Source of the DNA: Competibacteraceae bacterium UBA2792
Lineage (GTDB): Bacteria; Pseudomonadota; Gammaproteobacteria; Competibacterales; Competibacteraceae
DNA: 10,468 nucleotides
NCBI GenBank assembly: GCA_002352125.1
Contig: DEHU01000141.1
Coordinates: forward strand, 30,815-41,282
Direction of reading: 5' to 3'
Shown: positions 6,750-10,468 of the stretch, in pieces
How the letters are laid out: each line of letters opens with the position of its first letter
How positions within the stretch are numbered: position 1 is the stretch's first letter
Translations under genes and position numbers: made by a program
The notes under the pieces: model-generated
The model's database searches: none
The model's input: only the letters and a program-made list of their open reading frames with translations
Told to the model about the DNA's origin: nothing

Positions 6750-7397
6750 TCACTTGATGAAATCGACTTGGCCGGGGCGCTTGGCCCGGTACAACCTGGC
6801 CGGACGATGGCCGCCACGCCGCGCCATGTCGCCGGTCACCTCGATACAATCCAACGCCAGAATGCGCTTGCGAAAATTGCGCTTGTCCAGCGGTTCGCCC
6901 AGGATGGTTTCGTGGACCGCCTGCAATTCGCTCAGGGTGAAGCGCTCCGGCATCAATTGCAGGGCGATGGTGGAATAAGCCAGTTTGGCAGCTAGCCGCC
7001 GGTGAGCGAGCGCCACGATTTCGCCGTGGTCCAGCGTCAGCGCCGGCAGCGCATCCACCGACGCCCAGCGCACGCGGTCCGCGATGGGCAAAGCATCGAC
7101 CGGTGGGCGGCCAGCGGGAACCAACGCGTAATAGGCCACCGCCACCGTCCGTTGTCCGGGATCGCGATCCGGCTGGCCAAAGGTGTAAAGCTGTTCCAGA
7201 TACACCTCGCCCAATTCGGTCTGTTCCACCAGATGCCGCCGGGCGGCGGCGTCCAAGTCTTCGTCCGCTCCGATGGAGCCACCGGGCAATCTCCAGCCGG
7301 CCGAATGCCGCGCCAACAGCACTGCCAACCGCTCAGCACAGATGGCGAACGGCACGACATCGATGGTCATGGCCAGCAAGGTTGGGGGTAGCATCAT
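6750..7397 (-). CDS. nrtR: NrtR-type transcriptional regulator (Nudix domain plus winged helix)
   Basis: A 215-residue protein. The N-terminal Nudix fold (about 11-135) includes WRLPGGSIGADE. The C-terminal winged helix (about 145-205) has LMPERFTLSELQAVHE, ILGEPLDKRNFRKRIL and GGHRPARLYR. This architecture defines NrtR, a repressor of NAD-metabolism genes that responds to ADP-ribose (family knowledge). The Nudix box runs from G40 and E46 to R54, but reads RHLVEQTEL where the catalytic form is REUxEExGU: two acidic positions are replaced (H55, Q59) and the Gly is E61. I infer weak or no hydrolase activity, consistent with a sensor. The start ATG 7397 has GGAA about 6 nt upstream; ATG 7394 or Met10 (ATG 7370) are alternatives. 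nadA follows 30 bp downstream. Two palindromes cover its promoter, suggesting autoregulation of nrtR-nadA. Confidence 0.85.
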   Translation of the reverse strand: MMLPPTLLAMTIDVVPFAICAERLAVLLARHSAGWRLPGGSIGADEDLDAAARRHLVEQTELGEVYLEQLYTFGQPDRDPGQRTVAVAYYALVPAGRPPVDALPIADRVRWASVDALPALTLDHGEIVALAHRRLAAKLAYSTIALQLMPERFTLSELQAVHETILGEPLDKRNFRKRILALDCIEVTGDMARRGGHRPARLYRAKRPGQVDFIK

Positions 7398-7411
7398 TTC
7401 GATTCCGGCAT

Positions 7412-7428
7412 GGTGTACAAACTACACC
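7412..7428. promoter_or_regulatory. Palindrome 1 upstream of nrtR (candidate NrtR operator)
   Basis: GGTGTA (7412-7417), CAAAC, TACACC (7423-7428) is a perfect 6-bp inverted repeat. It contains GTGT-N7-ACAC (7413-7427), the same geometry as palindrome 2. It covers the predicted nrtR transcription start, 15 to 31 bp before the ATG. Assignment to NrtR is inferred from position and symmetry. As RNA it could also fold in the 5' leader. Confidence 0.5.
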
Positions 7429-7431
7429 TTT

Positions 7432-7460
7432 ATGTTAGTGTCAATTTAACACTATTACAA
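7432..7460 (-). promoter_or_regulatory. Predicted promoter of nrtR-nadA
   Basis: On the minus strand TTGTAA (7460-7455), a 17-nt spacer and TAACAT (7437-7432) give a sigma70-like promoter. A second candidate -35, TTGACA (7444-7439), is a perfect consensus match but has only a poor -10 (TTTGTA, 7421-7416). Either promoter is overlapped by the two palindromes. Confidence 0.45.
7436..7454. promoter_or_regulatory. Palindrome 2 upstream of nrtR (candidate NrtR operator)
   Basis: TAGTGT (7436-7441), CAATTTA, ACACTA (7449-7454) is a perfect 6-bp inverted repeat, with further symmetry in the centre (AA/TT). It also contains GTGT-N7-ACAC (7438-7452). Its centre (7445) is 25 bp from that of palindrome 1 (7420). 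It fills the spacer between the -35 and -10 of the predicted nrtR promoter, where a bound repressor would block RNA polymerase. Confidence 0.6.
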
Positions 7461-7513
7461 GTCGATGACAGCAATTTTTCAAGACGATGAAAACGGGCAC
7501 TCTCGGATTTCGC

Positions 7514-7519
7514 TAGAAT
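7514..7519 (+). promoter_or_regulatory. Possible -10 box of the alpha/beta hydrolase gene
   Basis: TAGAAT matches the -10 consensus at 5 of 6 positions and lies 35 bp before the chosen ATG. No convincing -35 precedes it at 16-18 bp. If transcription starts about 7 bp downstream, the upstream ATG at 7518 would not be in the mRNA, which supports the start at 7554. Confidence 0.35.
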
Positions 7520-7553
7520 GCACTTTACGAAAAATTTGCGGAGAAATTCGACG

Positions 7554-8219
7554 ATGTCGGCACAGCGGGAAACGGTAGTGCTGGTGCACGGTTTGTACGT
7601 TCACGGCTTGTGGATGCGCCTGCTCGAATACTGGCTGGAACAGTCGGGCTACCACACCATGAATTACTCCTATCCGAGCATGACCCGATCACCGGCAGAA
7701 AATGCCGACGACCTGCAAGTGCTACTCGATCGACTGGATACGCCGGTCGTTCATTTTCTGGCTCACAGCATGGGCGGATTGGTGGTGAGGTACCTATTTC
7801 ACAACTACCCGAAACAGCGGCCGGGACGTGTGGTGACCATGGGCACGCCGCATCAGGGCAGCTACGCCGCCAAGGTCATGCACAGCAGCGGACTAGGGGG
7901 GTGCGTGGGTCGGGGTTTGGAAGGAGGTCTGTTGGGCGACGCGCCGGCATGGACTTCGCCAAACCATTTGGGCTCGATCGCCGGAACCTTGAACGTCGGG
8001 TTCGGCCTGTTGTTTCCCGGTATGCCAGAACCATCCGACGGCATGATTGCCGTAGTCGAAACCCAATTGCCGGGCATGACCGATCATATTTGTCTACCGG
8101 TTTCCCACATGCAAATGTTGGTGGATCCCGCTGCGGTCACCCAGGCCTGCGCGTTCTTCGCGACCAGCCGGTTCCACCATCCGCGTCATGCGCAGCGGGA
8201 CGACAAAGTGATAAACTGA
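7554..8219 (+). CDS. Alpha/beta hydrolase (esterase/lipase family)
   Basis: A 221-residue cytoplasmic-type alpha/beta hydrolase with no signal peptide. VVLVHGLYVHG (8-18) supplies the oxyanion-hole HG, and LAHSMGG (69-75) is the nucleophile elbow with S72. The usual first Gly of GxSxG is Ala (A70). SDGMIAV (D162) and VSHMQML (H185) complete a plausible triad. VVTMGTPHQGS after the elbow is typical of the PGAP1/lipase-like group. A glycine-rich stretch (113-128) lies in the cap region. The start is ATG 7554 with GGAG and a 10-nt spacer; an in-frame ATG at 7518 overlaps the likely -10 box and lacks a binding site. The substrate is unknown; a short acyl ester or lipid is likely for this group. 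It is divergent from nrtR and ends 35 bp before yebC. Confidence 0.85.
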   Translation: MSAQRETVVLVHGLYVHGLWMRLLEYWLEQSGYHTMNYSYPSMTRSPAENADDLQVLLDRLDTPVVHFLAHSMGGLVVRYLFHNYPKQRPGRVVTMGTPHQGSYAAKVMHSSGLGGCVGRGLEGGLLGDAPAWTSPNHLGSIAGTLNVGFGLLFPGMPEPSDGMIAVVETQLPGMTDHICLPVSHMQMLVDPAAVTQACAFFATSRFHHPRHAQRDDKVIN

Positions 8220-8254
8220 TTTTTTAGCAAGATTTTCAAAGCAAGAGGCTTCGC

Positions 8255-8998
8255 ATGGCAGGACACAGTAAATGGGCGAATATCCAGCACCGGAAAAACA
8301 CCCAAGACGCCAAACGCGGCAAACTGTTCACCCGGCTGATCCGCGAGATCACCGTGTCGTCGCGCATGGGAGGCGGCGATCCGGGCGCCAATCCCCGGTT
8401 GCGGCTGGCGATGGACAAAGCACTGACCGCCAACATGCCCAGGGACACCATCGATCGCGCCATCAAACGCGGCACCGGCTCGCTGGAAGGCGTGGAATAC
8501 GAGGAAATCCGTTACGAAGGCTACGGTCCGGGCGGCGTGGCGGTGATGGTGGACGCCATGACCGACAACCGCAACCGCACGGTGGCAGAAGTCCGCCATG
8601 CATTCAGCAAATGCGGCGGCAATCTGGGCACCAGCGGTTCGGTGGCGTTCCAGTTCAACGAACAGGGTGTGTTGAGCTATCCAAGCGGCTGCGATGAAGA
8701 CCACATCATGGAAATCGCCATCGAGGCCGGCGCCGACGACGTGGTGAGCTACCCGGACGGATCGGTGGACGTGCTGACCGCGCCGGCCGCGTTCGCTCCG
8801 GTCCAGGATGCGATGCGCGCCGCCGGGTTAGAACCGGAACAAGCCGAGGTCACCCAGCGCGCTGCGTCCAATATCACTCTCGGCTTCGAAGATGCCCAAA
8901 GGATGGTCAAGTTGCTGGAAATGCTAGAGGATTTGGACGACACCCAAAACGTTTACTCCAACGCCGATATCCCCGACGACGTTCTGGCGAAGCTTTGA
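8255..8998 (+). CDS. yebC: YebC/PmpR-family (TACO1-like) regulatory protein
   Basis: A 247-residue protein, close to E. coli YebC (246), starting [14 protein letters not shown] with the family's fixed N-terminus. [34 protein letters not shown] and [10 protein letters not shown] are family motifs. Members have been described as DNA-binding transcriptional regulators and, more recently, as translation factors that help ribosomes through difficult stretches such as polyproline (family knowledge). Which applies here cannot be told. The start is ATG 8255 with AGAGG (8244-8248) and a 6-nt spacer. It overlaps or abuts ruvC, as in other gammaproteobacteria, and heads the yebC-ruvC-ruvA-ruvB cluster. 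No promoter was identified in the 35-bp gap. Confidence 0.96.
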   Translation: MAGHSKWANIQHRKNTQDAKRGKLFTRLIREITVSSRMGGGDPGANPRLRLAMDKALTANMPRDTIDRAIKRGTGSLEGVEYEEIRYEGYGPGGVAVMVDAMTDNRNRTVAEVRHAFSKCGGNLGTSGSVAFQFNEQGVLSYPSGCDEDHIMEIAIEAGADDVVSYPDGSVDVLTAPAAFAPVQDAMRAAGLEPEQAEVTQRAASNITLGFEDAQRMVKLLEMLEDLDDTQNVYSNADIPDDVLAKL

Positions 8999-9000
8999 GC

Positions 9001-9525
9001 GTGACGACGGTCCGGCTGATGGGCATCGATCCTGGCTCGCGGATTACCGGCTACGGCATCATCGATCTGGACGGGCCGCGCAACCGCCACGTCGCCAGCG
9101 GTTGCATCCAGACCGCCAGCGGCCGGCCGTTGCCGGAGCGGTTGAAAACCATCTTCGAGGCGGTGACGGCCATCGTGCGAACCCATCAACCGGCGGAAAT
9201 CGCGGTCGAACAGGTTTTCGTGCATCGCAATCCCGATTCGGCGCTCAAGCTGGGCCAAGCCCGGGGAGCGGCGTTGTGCGCGGTGGTGATGGCCGGACTG
9301 CCGGTCAGCGAATACGCCCCGCGCGCCATCAAACAGGCGGTGGTGGGCAGCGGTGCGGCCGACAAAACTCAAGTGCAACACATGGTCAAGCTGCTACTGA
9401 ACCTGCCGGAAGCGCCACCCGCCGACGCCGCCGACGCGCTGGCGGTAGCCATCTGTCACGGCCACACCCGGCAGACCCAGCAACGCTTGGGAGCGGCCGT
9501 CGCACTGGCCGGGAGGCGGCGATGA
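9001..9525 (+). CDS. ruvC: Crossover junction endodeoxyribonuclease RuvC
   Basis: A 174-residue Holliday-junction resolvase (E. coli 173) that cuts four-way junctions symmetrically, together with RuvAB. The four acidic active-site residues are visible: D10 in GIDPGSRITGYGIID, E70 in VEQVF, and D142 and D145 in ADAADALAVA. Three starts are possible: TTG 8995 (overlapping the yebC stop), GTG 9001 and ATG 9019. GTG 9001 gives the usual distance to the first Asp and lies 2 bp after the yebC stop. ATG 9019 would leave only MGIDPGS. No strong ribosome binding site is seen, so coupling to yebC is likely. The stop overlaps the ruvA start as ATGA. Confidence 0.96.
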   Translation: MTTVRLMGIDPGSRITGYGIIDLDGPRNRHVASGCIQTASGRPLPERLKTIFEAVTAIVRTHQPAEIAVEQVFVHRNPDSALKLGQARGAALCAVVMAGLPVSEYAPRAIKQAVVGSGAADKTQVQHMVKLLLNLPEAPPADAADALAVAICHGHTRQTQQRLGAAVALAGRRR

Positions 9526-10130
9526 TTGGCCGCTTGCGCGGACTGTTGGCCTGGAAACAACCGCCGTATCTGATGATCGATGCCAACGGTGTCGGCTACG
9601 AACTGGAAGCGTCGCTGACCACGTTCCAAACCCTGCCGGAGATCGGCGCGGAAGTGACCCTACACACCCATCTGGCAGTGCGGGAGGATGCCCACGCGCT
9701 GTATGGTTTCGCCAGTACCGCCGAGCGCAGCTTGTTCCGCAACCTGATCCGCGTCGCCGGCGTCGGCCCGCGCTTAGCGTTGTTGATCTTGTCCGGGATG
9801 AGCGTGGAACTGTTCGGCCGCTGCGTGCGCGAGGGCGACACCGCATCGCTGGTTCGCTTGCCGGGGATCGGCAAAAAAACCGCCGAGCGCCTGATTATCG
9901 AAATGCGCGACCGCATCGACGAGTTGGGATTGCAAGCGGTCGCGACGGCGTCGCCGGGCGACCCGATCGCTTCTCCAGCCACGACTCCGTTGGACGATGC
10001 CATCAGCGCTTTGGTAGCGTTGGGCTACAAGCTGCCCGAAGCGTCGCGAATGGTGCAGGCTATCGAGCCCAAAGGGATGACCAGCGAAGCGATCATCCGT
10101 CAGGCGCTGCAAGCTAGCGTACGTCGTTAG
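9522..10130 (+). CDS. ruvA: Holliday junction branch migration protein RuvA
   Basis: A 202-residue protein (E. coli 203). RuvA tetramers hold the Holliday junction in a square planar form and load the RuvB motor. The N-terminal OB domain (1-63) starts MIGRLRGLLAWKQPPYLMID and contains YGF (61-63). Two helix-hairpin-helix motifs follow: VAGVGPRLAL (78-87) and LPGIGKKTAERL (113-124). A flexible linker (about 138-155) leads to the C-terminal RuvB-binding domain (156-202) with ALVALGYK. The start ATG overlaps the ruvC stop (ATGA, 9522-9525), with GGGAGG (9511-9516) and a 5-nt spacer. The junction is a normal translational overlap, not a frameshift. Confidence 0.97.
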   Translation: MIGRLRGLLAWKQPPYLMIDANGVGYELEASLTTFQTLPEIGAEVTLHTHLAVREDAHALYGFASTAERSLFRNLIRVAGVGPRLALLILSGMSVELFGRCVREGDTASLVRLPGIGKKTAERLIIEMRDRIDELGLQAVATASPGDPIASPATTPLDDAISALVALGYKLPEASRMVQAIEPKGMTSEAIIRQALQASVRR

Positions 10131-10152
10131 CCGAATCGATCACCGTTCAACC

Positions 10153-10157
10153 GGAGG
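10153..10157 (+). other. Strong ribosome-binding-like GGAGG with no matching start codon
   Basis: GGAGG followed by AAAACGG lies in the 102-bp gap between ruvA and ruvB, 76 bp before the ruvB ATG, too far to serve it. At the expected distance there is only ATT (10170), which would begin a 14-codon frame ending in TAA at 10212-10214. A weak hairpin, ACGGC (10161-10165) with GCCGT (10174-10178), follows it. No product can be supported. Confidence 0.3.
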
Positions 10158-10232
10158 AAAACGGCCGCCATTCGCCGTCGTTTGGCTCTACACTCTCCGC
10201 CAAGACCGCTCTAAATCGCTACCGTCGCTGCC

Positions 10233-10468
10233 ATGAACCCACCGGATCGCCTGATTTCTCCTGCTGCCAGCGGCGAGGATGCCACGCTGGATCGCGCCGT
10301 TCGCCCCCGGCGACTAAGCGAGTACATCGGCCAACTGGCGCTGCGCGAACAATTGGAAATTTTCATTCAAGCCGCCAGAGCACGCGGCGAGGCCCTGGAT
10401 CACGTCCTGTTGTTCGGGCCACCGGGGTTGGGCAAGACCACCTTAGCGCACATCGTCGCCGCCGAGAT
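10233..10468 (+). CDS. ruvB: Holliday junction branch migration ATPase RuvB, N-terminal part (runs off the right edge)
   Basis: From ATG 10233, 78 codons run to the window edge. RuvB is the AAA+ hexameric motor that drives branch migration with RuvA. Visible are DRLISP (5-10), [15 protein letters not shown] (20-34), [16 protein letters not shown] (42-57) and the Walker A motif GPPGLGKT (62-69). Walker B and the sensor motifs lie outside the window. An in-frame stop (10212-10214) and no other start upstream fix the ATG at 10233, although no Shine-Dalgarno sequence precedes it. The gap of 102 bp to ruvA is larger than the overlaps elsewhere in the cluster. TACACT at 10189-10194 could be a -10 box for a separate ruvB promoter, with no clear -35. 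Confidence 0.95.
   Translation, partial: MNPPDRLISPAASGEDATLDRAVRPRRLSEYIGQLALREQLEIFIQAARARGEALDHVLLFGPPGLGKTTLAHIVAAE

Noticed and set aside
7394..7411. A five-codon upstream frame (MPESK) on the minus strand whose stop overlaps the nrtR start
   Set aside because: It has no ribosome binding site, and so short a frame is expected by chance.
9520..9527. Possible frameshift or fusion at the ruvC/ruvA junction
   Set aside because: The ATGA overlap is a normal coupled stop/start and both proteins have full family length.
1..10468. CRISPR arrays, tRNA or rRNA genes, insertion sequences, attachment sites, toxin-antitoxin or defence genes
   Set aside because: I looked for regular repeats, tRNA-like folds, transposase or integrase motifs and small paired ORFs on both strands and saw none. 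Every gene of good size is accounted for by a known family.

Overview
The window reads as an ordinary stretch of chromosome from a GC-rich gammaproteobacterium. Two conserved blocks point there: rpsP-rimM-trmD-rplS, and yebC-ruvC-ruvA-ruvB in the order known from gammaproteobacteria. SirB-family, CysQ and class I fructose-bisphosphatase proteins of gammaproteobacterial type agree with this. A phasin-like gene suggests a polyhydroxyalkanoate (PHA) storing organism. I cannot place it to genus from sequence alone. No transposase, integrase, CRISPR array, tRNA or rRNA gene was recognised, and no gene looks broken.

Layout. 1-116 (minus) is the 5' end of fbp, running off the left edge. It is divergent from a phasin-like gene (302-649, plus) with a good sigma70-type promoter. 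A secreted or periplasmic Sel1-repeat protein (780-1505, plus) follows and meets a four-helix SirB-family membrane protein (1511-1897, minus) tail to tail with 5 bp between them. The translation/tRNA operon rpsP-rimM-trmD-rplS (2059-4048) starts behind a terminator-like leader hairpin and ends at a clear intrinsic terminator (4076-4102). cysQ (4191-5006) and an ogt-type DNA repair methyltransferase (5057-5560) follow on the plus strand. They converge on a minus-strand pair: an NrtR-type Nudix/winged-helix regulator (7397 to 6750) followed by nadA (6719 to 5637). Divergent from nrtR is an alpha/beta hydrolase (7554-8219), then yebC, ruvC, ruvA and the beginning of ruvB (10233 to the right edge).

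How the genes work together. rpsP to rplS couple ribosome assembly (S16, L19, RimM) with tRNA m1G37 modification (TrmD). yebC to ruvB encode a YebC-family regulator and the Holliday-junction resolvasome. The nrtR-nadA pair looks like a small self-contained NAD-homeostasis unit: the Nudix box of the regulator is degraded, and two palindromes of the same geometry (GTGT-N7-ACAC, centres 25 bp apart) sit on its promoter.

I do not see an undescribed multi-gene system here. The best leads are regulatory: the tandem palindromes upstream of nrtR, the hairpin abutting the nadA ribosome binding site, the leader hairpin before rpsP, and the paired GC-rich stem-loops between ogt and nadA.
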